A DNA stretch of 64,000 nt from Hedera helix. Lineage: Eukaryota; Streptophyta; Magnoliopsida; Apiales; Araliaceae. The stretch covers positions 34,603,808 through 34,667,807 of the forward strand of contig OX359275.1 in assembly GCA_947179155.2 (NCBI GenBank). Direction: 5' to 3'. Positions 35,568-47,300 of the stretch are shown here, piece after piece (position 1 is the stretch's first letter; every line of letters begins with the position of its first letter). The notes below the pieces were generated by a model. That model ran no database searches and was not told the DNA's origin. It saw only the letters and a list, made by a program, of their open reading frames with translations. Made by a program: the position numbers and the translations under genes.

Positions 35568-35783
35568 GGTTCTCTTAGCATGTGTCCTCAAGGCACATGT
35601 ATGCTAAGCGCGAAAAATAAAAATAAATTTTATTTGTTTATATATTTGTACGGAATTTAATATATGAAATTCACTAATATATTATTTTTTTATGTATTAA
35701 ATTCAATATAAATACATAAATAAATATTATTATGCATTGTTTTCGTGCTTAAAATGTACCATAGGCACGTTTTAAGAAAATCC
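35568..35783. mobile_element. MULE-type MITE (about 216 bp)
   Basis: The ends GGTTCTCTTAGCATGTG and, reversed, GGATTTTCTTAAAACGTG form an imperfect terminal inverted repeat. A 10-bp direct repeat TTCTAAATAG flanks it (35558-35567 and 35784-35793). The 9-10 bp duplication suggests a Mutator-type MITE. Shifting the ends by two bases gives AGG-start termini and a 7-8 bp duplication, so hAT is possible. It ends within a few bases of the PES relic's first codons. Confidence 0.7.
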
Positions 35784-35789
35784 TTCTAA

Positions 35790-38700
35790 ATAGCCAAGGC
35801 AAAGACTTTTATATCAGAAGTAACCTTGTTACATGGAGACGCCGCCGGTTTCACTCTGGTTCTGGGCGCCGGTAGATTCCTGCCGGGAAGAAAGGTATAC
35901 TTTTCGGTGTCCGCCAACAGGCAACAGTCTATTGTATCGTCAACGGCTAATGCTAGTGCTAGTGTTAGAGCCGGTTTTGTCTCTTCGGAGAACGGAACTT
36001 TGAAGGAGAACTCCGAAATTGGCACCATAACTAATTATTACGGAGATTCAGAGGTCAAGGGTCAGAGCTTAAAGGATTACTTTGAAAAGTCGGAATATTT
36101 ATTCCGATCGGACGGCGGACCACCTCGGTGGTTCTCGCCCTTGGAATGCGCCTCTCGATTAAATAACTCCCCTCTCTTGCTGTCTCTTCCAGGTTCAATT
36201 ACTTTTCTTTCTTAAATGGAGTAAATATATTTTTCCTTCTTTTTCTCTCTCTCAATTTTTTGTTCGTGAAACATTAGTTGAACGGACATTCATTTTTTTT
36301 TTGTTTTTCATCTATGAGCAATCATTTAGCAGAAAAAGTTCCTCTTTTGATAAAGGTGTAAAAAGTCAATTGAATACGATTAGTTACCTGGTTTATCAAT
36401 TTAACACGAGTAATTGAGTACATGTGTTATAAATTAAGTACGCCACTGATATGTAATTTTAGTTTTTATAATATAGTATGGATAAGTCTATAAACACTAA
36501 ACATAAACTCAAAAATTAACTGTTATCTTACTATTAAAAAATAAGATTTGACTCGAATTTTCGTATCAGATCCGTTAATATTTTAGTTTGTATTTTAAAA
36601 TTATATTTGTAAATTTATTCATATAGTATATGCACATAACGCATAAATTATAAGATGTGAATGGAAATTTTAGGTAATAAACAAAATTGTTAGGAGGAGG
36701 TCCGATTAATTATCATTATGACACAATAGTCAATGTTTCGTTTTTCGGTGAGTGAATGACTGTCCAGCTCAATGAACTGGCTGGATTACAAAGGGGCAGC
36801 GTCCCTAAAAGACAAGCGCAAAGTATAATTAGACTTGAGGATTTATTAATAGCTAATTCTTGGGTTTTACTAATGTATTGGCTTGAATCCATATTATAGT
36901 AGTTAAACTTTATTAGTTATTATAAAATATTATTTGATGTGTAGATTATTGTAGAACGTGAAAGACATATAATGAATACATGAGACAATAAGGACTAGAT
37001 AAATCGAAGAACTTATGCATATCGTGTATTCTTATTTTTCCATGCATCCAACTTTTGTGTGATTGTTTTAATTATTCATTCTTAAATTCTAACAAAAACA
37101 GATATGTCTTTAGTTTACTCGCTTGTTTTTTTGTCCGTACATTCTTAACATTTGTTCAATAAATTTTGTTTTATCTTAAAATATATTAATTTGAACCTTG
37201 CAGCGATTGAAGGTGTTGGGCTCAGCCTTAGAGTATCTCCAGCAGATGGACTATCTGCTGGACTATATTTAGTCCATGTGACATCAGCAGATATCTTTTA
37301 GTCTTCCATCATTCCAGCAGATGGACTATCCCATGGACTATCCCGCGGACTATAATATAAAAAGATTAAAATAATTAATGAATTTTAAAAAACTCCAACG
37401 ACTATATTTCAACAGCCATATTCCAAAGTATATGATGAAATTTTATTTTTTAAAATTAATTTAAAATATTTTATAATGCAAAATTGAGGTGATTCATTAA
37501 ATTTTTGAAAACCATAAATTTTGCATTAGCACTATTTAGATAATTTATTGTTCTCCTATTTTTATTATTTAAAATAAAATTAATTTATATCAATTTTTAA
37601 TTTAAAAATATCTTAAATTTACTTTACAAATTAATATTGATCTTATATATTTTAAAATAAAGAGATTAAAAAATGTAATTTTTAGTACTATATACATAGT
37701 TTATAATTTTTAAAATTTTTAATTAATTTATTTGTAATGTTTACAATTTAAATGAATTCAAGAAAATCACAAGAAATGGTTAATAGAGTTTTCTAAAAAA
37801 TAAAAGATTAGAATAATGGTAATATAACTCAATAAAAACAAAATATATTAATAAAACAATAGCCCATTTCCCGTTGCTATTGCTGCATCGTCTCCCTCTT
37901 CCTCTTCGTCTTTCTTCTTCTTCTCCTTCTTCTCCTTCTCATCCTCTTCCTCCTCTGCCATTAAAATATATTAATATTTATAGTCCACCAAAATTTGATT
38001 CTTAGATATAGTCGCTTTGTGTCGCCGGAAAAAGTGGTAGACTAAATTTACTCCATCTGCTGGAGCGCGAGGGTTTGTCCTAGACTAAATTTAGTCTAGG
38101 ATGTGGAGAGCTCCGGCCTGCTGAAGATGCTCTTATTCTGCATTTCCAAAGACATGGAAAGTAAGTATGTGTGAATCTAAATCTTCTTTAGAATCATTAT
38201 CAGACCAAAATATGAGATATAAGAAGCTCTGAATATATAGCGTAGATAGTCGTTGCTATGACTTGATTGTTTAATATTTATAGGTAGTTATGTCTGATCC
38301 ATGTTTTTCTTTTCCTCAAATGAAGGATCTTTGATGGATAAGTCTATCTATACAAAACCAATAACAAAATCTTAAAATTCGTCTCATACTCCGCTTTTTA
38401 ATGATTATGATCAATGTAATCGTTGATTTTGTAGTTGAATATTGTGTACACAGACTTATCCCATCTTTGATGTATGGTGCTTATGTCATATTCCCATTGA
38501 TGACCGAACATCATTTCCAGGTCTGCTCTCTCTCATCCTTGTCACTCATTTATTTCACATTTAGGGCTTATACTGGGTAGGTAGAATCTGATGGCATCAC
38601 TTGTATAGAGTTGAATAACACCTTGTGATATCCTGATATGGATTTCCGATACTTAATGAACAGTAAAGTGGAGCCTTGTGTTGTCTTGACTGATTATTTA

Positions 38701-40740
38701 TGTAATTGAAGATATTTGGCTAGCAAGGTTCATACTTCAGCTTTTTAAATACTTTTATCTAGTGGCTTCAAAGAGGAGGTGATGGAAGATAAAAAGGCAT
38801 GATATGTTAAACGTCTTATTCTTGGAGTTCTGGTAATGTGGCCATCATTTTAGGTGGTCTACAATTTATGTTTATTTGAACCGTGGCTAAATCTAAAGAA
38901 CCAAAAACAATTTCTTATCATGTTGTAACTAAACTCTCATTTCTTAAATTTTAGACAATGACTTTTGATGTTTGGTGCTCTGATCAATGGAATGGGGCTA
39001 TACTACTCCTGGGAGTACCCACATCCAACTTTAGCAATAATTTGAAATTGAAAACTCGTTCGTTTCCATGTTACTTTTTTCCTTTTTTGAAGGCAATAAG
39101 AAGCTAATCTTTCAAATTTTTCAACTTCTTACGGTTCAGAACTGGTTAAGCTGGTTGAAAGAACAGTTAGATCAGAACACTAGCATTCACCAAATCGGCC
39201 CATGTATCTGGTTGCAGGGGTACCCAGCACTAGCTGTTGCGGCCCGTTGTCCTGATATTGATCTTGTTTTAATATTGGCTAATCCAGATGAGAGGTTTGT
39301 TTCTCCAGAATAATCATGTTCATGGGAAGCTTAGACATTGATCAGTATCTCAACTTTTATGATCCTCTTGCATAACACTCTTGCTTGGCAGCTACATCTT
39401 TCAGCAAGTCCCAGCTGCAACGGCTAATTCCTCTATTAGAAATCATGCCTGAGAGAATCCATTTTGGTGTGCCTTATATGCTGAGCTTAGTGACAGGTTC
39501 TGAAATAGTTATTAAATTCCTCTCTAAGCTTTAGTCCTTGCTTCATTATGTTGTTGCTTCCAATTAGAGCTCGCAATGCATCAGTTTGGCTAGTTCAAAA
39601 ATCTGGCTAACTTCACTTTAGTTGATTGGATATGATTGATAAAGTTTGGTTGCCTGCGCTAATGTCTGAAACAACACCCAGCTAAGGTCTTTGCATTGAA
39701 GCCCTGGTGTTTCATACTAAGAATCACTATCTGCTACCAAACACTTACTTCTCTAATGCAATCGATAACTATGATTTCACGGTTGAACAATTTCTCAAAA
39801 TCTTGTTCATTCACAACAAAAATATTCTGTATGTCTAGTAAAATAAAATACTCTTACTGGGGAAGAAGATAATAATATTTCACCAATCGAATGTGCAGAT
39901 TTATATATATATATATATATAGGAGATTCTTATGTTTCTTTTGGCAGTAGCGTAAGGGACAAAAACCTTACTTTCTTTGGTTTATAATTATTAAAATGCA
40001 TAGCCAGGGATTAAATGGACTCATTCTTTACTTTACATAAGCACTTTGGGTCCATTGGTTTACAGTGCACAGACAGGGTAGTGGTTGTGCGTGCCTCGAC
40101 TTAAAAAGAAAAGAGTCGAAGTATAAATTCCTCATTCTTTTACGAGTACAAGCTCCTTTTTGCTAAGCAATTGTTTATTCCCTGCATCTCGTTGCCTAAG
40201 CTTTACTAGTCAAGAAAACATTTTGAAATATTTTTTGACTGCGGTGGCTTGATTGATGAACAGACCTAAGGGAAATCATGTACAAATTAAGCCTCAGATT
40301 GTTTAATTTCCGTAAACCTTTTCTATAGAAATTAAGCAAATAACTAAAGAGAAATGTTGTTGGACCAGTTACCGGTGGTCTTTAAAAGACACTTGAAAAT
40401 TGCTCTCGAAAAGATGGACATTAGATCAACTTGGCAGCATTCACTTTATATGCAAGCCTATAGAGAAACTGATATAAACATCGGCTTCTCTAGGATTCTT
40501 TCAAAACTGTGCCACTTTTTATGAAGGTGATGCATATTAGAATTGATTCCATTAGATGCAGTGGAATTTTTTGTTTGGTTTAGTATTCCAAATTAAGTAG
40601 GTAAATTTATTAATTCACTTTTATACATATATATCCCTACAAAGATGGTGATGGCTAGTCTGGAGAAAGGACTTCCCCTGCAACAAACAATTGGAGAGAT
40701 ATCTGATGATATTGTAGCATTGTCATCCTACCTCTTTGTA
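35790..40740 (+). pseudogene. Phytyl ester synthase-like (PES, esterase/acyltransferase) pseudogene, truncated
   Basis: Exon-like blocks follow the order of plastid phytyl ester synthases: 35790-36192 (SLKDYFEKSEYLFRSDGGPP, RWFSPLECASRLNNSPLLLS), 37204-37230 continued at 38133-38160 (IEGVGLSL + ILHFQRHGK), about 38470-38519 (FDVWCLCHIPIDDRTSFP), 39135-39296 (ELVKLVERTVRSEH, then ALAVAARCPDIDLVLILANP), 39390-39497 (LQRLIPLLEIMPERIHFGV) and 40644-40739 (LEKGLPLQQTIGEISDDIVA). PES enzymes esterify phytol and make triacylglycerol in chloroplasts. Defects: no in-frame ATG (the aligned first codon is ATA, 35790-35792), exon 2 split by a 902-bp transposon, an in-frame TAG after RSEH, the GESFGG nucleophile-elbow stretch lost with a frame change, and no DAGAT acyltransferase half downstream. 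It is a dead gene, or a dead 5' fragment. Confidence 0.85.
37231..38132. mobile_element. PIF/Harbinger-type non-autonomous element inside PES exon 2
   Basis: The left end is GAGTATCTCCAGCAGATGGA and the right end reversed is GAGCATCTTCAGCAGGCCGG. A TTA duplication flanks it (37228-37230 and 38133-38135), typical of PIF/Harbinger. Removing it joins GLSL to ILHFQRHGK in one frame, which proves the insertion. Subterminal copies of 'ctccagcagatgga' and the palindromes around 'agactaaatttagtct' recur. It is 902 bp and has no transposase. A 37-codon minus-strand frame of Glu/Lys/Asp repeats lies at 37848-37961. Confidence 0.9.
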
Positions 40741-40987
40741 AGATTCACATATTGAACATGCCATTGAGCTATATTAATTAATTTCTTCTTCTTTATATAT
40801 GTTTAAGAGTATTATTTGTTTGGCACAGTTCTAACGACACTAAAAATTTTGTTCTTCGCATTTTCTGTGATGTATTATACATTTTAATACATGAAAAAAC
40901 GTGTAATCAAATCATCAAACTCTATGTTCCCCAAACGCTGAAAAGAACTCACAATTCTAACTGAGGATTAGTACGACCTACTAGGCC

Positions 40988-41005
40988 GGGGGGGGGGGGG
41001 GGGGG
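40988..41005. repeat. Run of 18 G
   Basis: A homopolymer of 18 guanines between the PES relic and the BAR gene. The length may be unreliable in assembly. Confidence 0.95.
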
Positions 41006-41363
41006 AATATTTCATATTTTTAACAGCATTTTGACAGAGAAAGCAAAACATATCAATCATTGTGGACCCATAAAGTTCTCTAATCACTTCAATTGACAGG
41101 ACTGTATGTTGGTCGACCATATCTCTCCTTCCCCAAATACCCAAACTCAGAATTCAGAAAATGGCTATTAAGCTATTTTATATATTTAACTCTTGCCAGT
41201 AGCAAGAACAAAAGGAATATTAAGGGCATTTTAAGGTAATTAAGGTATTGGGATCTTTCAACATTTTAAAATATACTTGAATTAAAAATTGACAATTCGA
41301 GTACTTAATTACCTCTGATCGGCCCAGAATTGGAGGCGACTTCAGAAACAGTTGATAATGACT

Positions 41364-44300
41364 TCATGCTGGAAAGGGAAATAGGCATCGTGGAGGAGAA
41401 GTTACATTTTCAACCTTATCTTGAATTTGAGAAGTTTCTAATAGCTTGACCACACCTAATGCCTTGGCTCTCTGACTGCTAGAGGGTATGGAGAAACTCC
41501 GAGGCAGAGTTACTGGAGGAGTTGGAAGCGGAGATGCTGCATTTGATACGAGTGCAGGACTTCTGTTTGTAGGAGAATGCCCCTTATTTCTTATTACCAA
41601 TGGAGCAGAATGCCCAATCACTGAAGAATTTCCTGGCTTGGAGGCTAAACTGCCTGGGGGCCTAGGGAGCTCATGAAGTTCACATAATCTAGGCGAATCT
41701 ACAAGGGGAGGTGAAACATTACGCGACACATTTCGAGACAAAGAAGGCTGAGAAACTTGAACTCGAGAAAGCGAACGAGAAACTACTAGCCGGGGAAGTT
41801 CTGTGGAGGTGATGATACCGCTGGAAAAGGCTTGTCTTTTATCAAACTGCGAGATTGAATGTCCCTCAGGAGGGGGCAGCGGAATGGAGGAACTGCTACT
41901 GTTCTCACGCTTCTCAGGGCGAAGTGGGGATGAATGCTGCAGATTTGGGGTGCTTGTGCTGAGGTTTGTAGAACTTGACTGAGGATCAGAGCCAGTGGTG
42001 CTTAAAGCTGAAATCCTTGCAGTAGCTGGAGTAGGCAGCACATATGTGTGAAACTTTCGTACGGATGGTTGCACTTCCCCACCCCTTTCAGCTGGATCAA
42101 AGTTATCTGGATATAGCGGGGCAGAATGGCTGTTCGGTCGAGGTCGCTGACTGAAAGCCTGCGCCCCCTTGTTTTTGCTAATAGTTATCTGCAGATATGG
42201 AGATGAGATGGTAAATGGAGTCGCAGAGCAGTTGATTTTTTTTTGTACCAGAGTAGAATTGACAATTGAAAACCAGGAAAAATTGACTAGGTTCACCACT
42301 ATATGTCGCATTCCAGAAGTTGCTCAAGAAAATATCTGGTTGGGTAAATTCTCTAATATCTTGAGCTTTTGGAGCCTGTGAGTGAGTAACATGTATCACA
42401 GATCTAATTCTAGGTCATGGTTTCATGTCTGATTGTGAGCACTAGTGGGCCTTGCATGTGACGAGAGATGGGATGGCATATATAATTCCCATGACCAATC
42501 TCCACATAGTTGATAACATATGCCTACAGTTTGTCAAATCCAGGATTTTGTATTTTTAATACAGCAATTATTTTAAGGAAAGTTAAGGAGTGGATTACTA
42601 CTTCAATCTAAATAGGCAAAAATAAACAGTTCCATAAACTACACAAAAGGGATGCTGAAGTCTCTTTACCTCTGCTTCTTCCAATTTCAAAGCATGAGGA
42701 TACAGAACATCAATCTGGTCCAACTGCAGAATTCACACATCATACATAAAATTAGCTAAATATATATTGATTGAGTGAGATGTATAGAACAGAACAATAC
42801 CTGCCATGCATATTATCACCAGATCTGTTCCATCTAGGGGTGTGCATTTCTTTCGGTAAATTCGGTTTTCCGGACCGGTCCGAGCTGGACAGTCCGGTAC
42901 AAAATTACCCAGTCCGGTACCAGCACAAAAAAAGCTATATACCGGTTTTTCGGTACCAATACCGAGTCTTGATGGTTCAGTATTTACCGAACCGTACCAG
43001 TTATACCTTTTTTTTATAATTATTATTATAATATTAATTTTTGGTATTTAACCGGTTTTTACCAGTACCGAACCGGCTTACTGGTATCAGTATCGGTTCA
43101 GTATACCGGTCCAACCGGTACCGGTACCGGTACCGAGTTTTCTCTAAATTTGGTACCGGTAGAAAACTCGGTACCGGCCCGGTAAATACCAGTTGCACAC
43201 CCCTAGTTCCATCTACGACCAAAGATGCAAATAAGGAAATATTGTGCCTAGACAGTTGTGCATTTGATGATTCTTCACTCAAACCATGAGTTACAAACTG
43301 TCAGGGATTTAGCATGGGGTCACAGGAGCCCCCCAACCCCCAGGCCCTTTAAAAATTTTCCCTATGATATATTAAATAAGAACAGCAGGGAATATATATA
43401 ATATATGTGTATGTGTATGTGTTTGTGTCTGTGTCTGTGTCCGTCAGTTAATCAAACAATAGAAGGCTTAAGCTTCTCAGAATGGAGGTCTCGGCAAACA
43501 ACCATAGAAGGATGTCAAGGACTCACCTCGAATCCACCCTTTGATATGGATACGGATTTGTGTAAGAAAGAAGGAAGAATAAGAAAAAATGTAAAGGATT
43601 ATTTGAAGTTTCAAACATCCAGTAGGTGAAATGAAAAAAAGAAAACAACAGCTCTTCTCCAATGTAGGAATATGAATCAGGAGCAGGTGTAGCAAGGGTA
43701 ACAAGACCCACTAAGCAGTTTAGTTTGTCTACCATCAATGCTTGGCTTTATTTTCTCACTTATAGTATAGATTGTTGGTAGTGCTATAGTTCATTTCTGT
43801 TAAAAGTTTACCTTACTCATGCAAGTCACAAGTGAAGTTGGCAAGTTTTACTTGTGAAAGTGCCTTTTATTCTATCAACAACAGTTTTTCTACCATAAAG
43901 ACCATTTAAACTACACTTGCAATTTCCATTTCATTAAATAAAACGAATGCTTAGAGATACTTTTGAACACTCATGAATTATTCTACTATGGTAGTTCCCA
44001 AATGCACCGACACTGAGTTGGTCTGAAAGCAAGCTAGTTTAATATCTTATTATCCATGGATAAAAATGATAACTTCACTTAGCATAGGACAACAGAAGAT
44101 TAGCAACCTTAACAAACCTAACTTCACTAATCTGGTATTTGGCCAGTCCAATAGACATGATGTGTACTTTTGCCTAATAATAATATAACGCTATAATTTA
44201 TTCCATGCATAAAGTGAAGCTCGGAATTAGGCAAAGTTTTGGCCACAATAATGTTAAAAGCAAACATAATATACGATGTTTTTTAGGTAAGAAATGTACC

Positions 44301-47300
44301 TCCATAGAAATCTTTGATGTGCAATCATTATCAAAGCCCAGCTTATTTCGTCTATAATCAAAACTCGATTCCCCATCATCATTGTTATTCTCATAGCTGT
44401 TCCTAGTTTCACCCTCTCCATCTTCTCCATCATCTAGTCCGACGAATTGGTAGTCAATGTGTTGCTTTTCAGAAACTAGTTTTATTTGGGGGTCAACTCC
44501 CTCAAGAGATTTAAGTCCCTTCCGAAAGAAATTCAACTGTTTTCAGGGGGTAGAAGGGGAAAATAAATAAAATAATTATCAAAACTCCAAGGACAGATTC
44601 TATGACACTTATGTAGTTAACTCATGCTAGATGTAAAGGATACCTGTGCTGCATGATGACGAGCTGCCTGTGTTAAAAGACTGCGGCATTGCCCTTGCTT
44701 CAGTGATTTCACCCGAAAAACACATAGTCTTGCCACATCATCACATTCATTTCGAGCTTCTTTTACTTGCTGAGAAGTAATATTTTCACCTTTTCCACTT
44801 CTCAACCTTCCTTTATCTCTATATTGTGCCAGCATGTGTTCATATACCTCTCTGAAGATCATGTAGACAATCTATAAAGATGCATCCCAATGATAGAAGT
44901 TTAAACTAGAACAGAACAATTTATACCTTTTTCCATCACACTGTAGTTTCATCTCCTGCACGGGTCAAACAGAGAAAGCTCACTAACTATAATTTGGACA
45001 GGCAATTCCATCATAACAATGTACCCTTGCTTTAGGAACAACCTCTAGGTTAGCGGTTTCAATATGCATACCCAGGCCAAGCTTGCCTTAAAATATAAAT
45101 GATAAACAAATAAAAATAATGCATTAAATACAAACCTCAACTTTCCGAAGCTCACTGAGAAGAGACTTTGAAGGGTTTGTAATTGTATGAATTATATGAG
45201 AGCGCTGACATTCAGAGAGCAATAAGTCATTACCAGGTTAAAGTCAGCGTAGTGCTGAATCACAAAGTTTGATGTAGCTACAACATGTAACTAGGCACTC
45301 ACATAACTATCAACAAGCTTCTGAAGTTCTAATTGCACTTTTCCCAGCATCAGTAATACTCTTCCTGCACAGATATGAAAATTAATCACTGTTAAGTGCA
45401 CATAGTTATGTAAATTCACAGCAAGTCAAAAGGCCAAAAAGAGAATGGCCTAAAAAAATTTGATTACCAGCAAAAAAAATTATACTTAGTTTTTAATACA
45501 ATATTCACTATAATCAAATAAAAAATAAAGGAGGAAAAATAAAAGGAAGAAGGTGGTTGCTGCTACTGATTGTGTTTTATGTAATCAAAGGGACCAAGTG
45601 ATGCAACAGTGTAGAAGCTTCTAGATTGAATTCTGAATTTCTCTGAAGTTAATGTCTTTCGAAGTTCTTAAAGTTATTCTAGAATTTTCTGCAGAGAACT
45701 TTAAAGCTCACAAGTAGGTTTAAAATTTTCTATAGTATTCTGGAAACTGAGCTTGTATTCTGGACCCCAGCCAGCAGGTTTCTGAGTGAAGTTGATAAAC
45801 GACAATCCAAACACCTAAATGCACTCTTGTTTCACCAATCTGTATGGGGCATCTACTGAAATTACTAAATTGACCAGCACCCAGGCAATATATACACAAG
45901 GGTGAGTTGGGGGTCACACCCCAACTGAGATTATACGGGAAATTAGTTTAAAATTTTAGGGGGCATGATGTAATAATACTATAGTTTGGGGCCCAAATTT
46001 CAAACATCTCTCAAAAAGAAGGATAGCTTCATAATTAAAAAAATAAAAAAAACATTAGAAAAAAAATCCTATTATCAGCACAAGTAACAGTCCAATTAGT
46101 TAAAATGTAGAAAATATATACCAACTCTCTACATTTGAGCACGTCTATATCACACAAGTATGTTAGTGCCACTACAATATTATTTTCCCTAAGCAGAGTA
46201 ACTCTAACTTTCAAGCAGACCAAGTTCATTTTCTCACCACTTTCTCCATAAGCACTGGATGCAGTTCTCTCCAGTAAACATGTCCCCATTTCCTGTAGGG
46301 ACTCTGAAAATTCTGGCATACAAATGTAGAAATTACTTTAATACATCCTTGTATAAAGATAGGCAATTTAAAAGTGGCATTTAAATAGGTTATTAAATCA
46401 TAACTAGACATATACCCATCCAATCAAGTCTAAGTTGAGAATAAACAAAAACTCGTATTGGTAAGTATCCGAAAAAGAGACATGCACAAACACAAGAAAA
46501 TAAGATATTAGTGTACCATATGCACTATTGGCTGTTGCAGCAGCTGCAGATAGAAAGCTGTCATGGCAACTTATCATATCTTGCATATCCTGCCAAAATG
46601 GAAAACAAATATACTGTAATCAGCACTTGAAGAATGTATGGTGACTAAAACCCACAGCACACAACTTACAAGTTTTCGCAAGAGATAGGTTGCTTAATAG
46701 TTAGAAATTTAGAATCCTCTTAATGCATATAATAAAACTTAACTACATGATTTCATAATGCAATTAAGCAAATAAAGCTACAAGTTTATAAGATGTAAGT
46801 AAATAACGCACATAATGTTGTGCTCTGTAAATGTTATTGCTTATTTACTTTAGTTTTTGGATTTTTGCTAAATGAACACTCATTTAAAATAATATTCCCC
46901 ATTTTAAATTTCGGTCCTGATGATGAGTGCCCCAAGGGCCCTTGTTAAGCTTTTACTCTCGCAACATTTTGTTATGGAATTCTTAGTAATAGAATTAAGT
47001 TTACTAATAGTATTTAGTGTACAGCATCAATAATTCTAACATATTCATGTAAAGTCACTTTCCTAAATTAACTATATTAAATGTACGTACACAAGTTCCA
47101 GTGAAACACCTTTCCAAACACAATAAATGCTTCTTATCAAGTGCCCAGGGGAAGTTAACATTTGCCTTTCCATTCCCAATATAACAGTTTCTTTACTGCA
47201 TGGTTGGCAACTCAAATGACATTTTGAAAATGAATCAAAAAAAGGAAACATGGTTGATGTTGAATTTGTTCACAATGAACCTAAAAAAGCAACACTAATC

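Noticed and set aside
35786..36028. 80-codon minus-strand frame over the PES first exon
   Set aside because: It is a shadow of the PES coding frame on the other strand.
42189..42399. Extra BAR-gene exon starting APKAQDIREF
   Set aside because: It has a good acceptor but no in-phase GT donor that joins the last exon. Exon 9 joins the last exon directly in phase.
43034..43289. Opposed 82-codon frames around 43.1 kb
   Set aside because: They fall in the palindromic hAT MITE, and both strands read Arg/Tyr/Gly repeats from its CGGTACCGG units.
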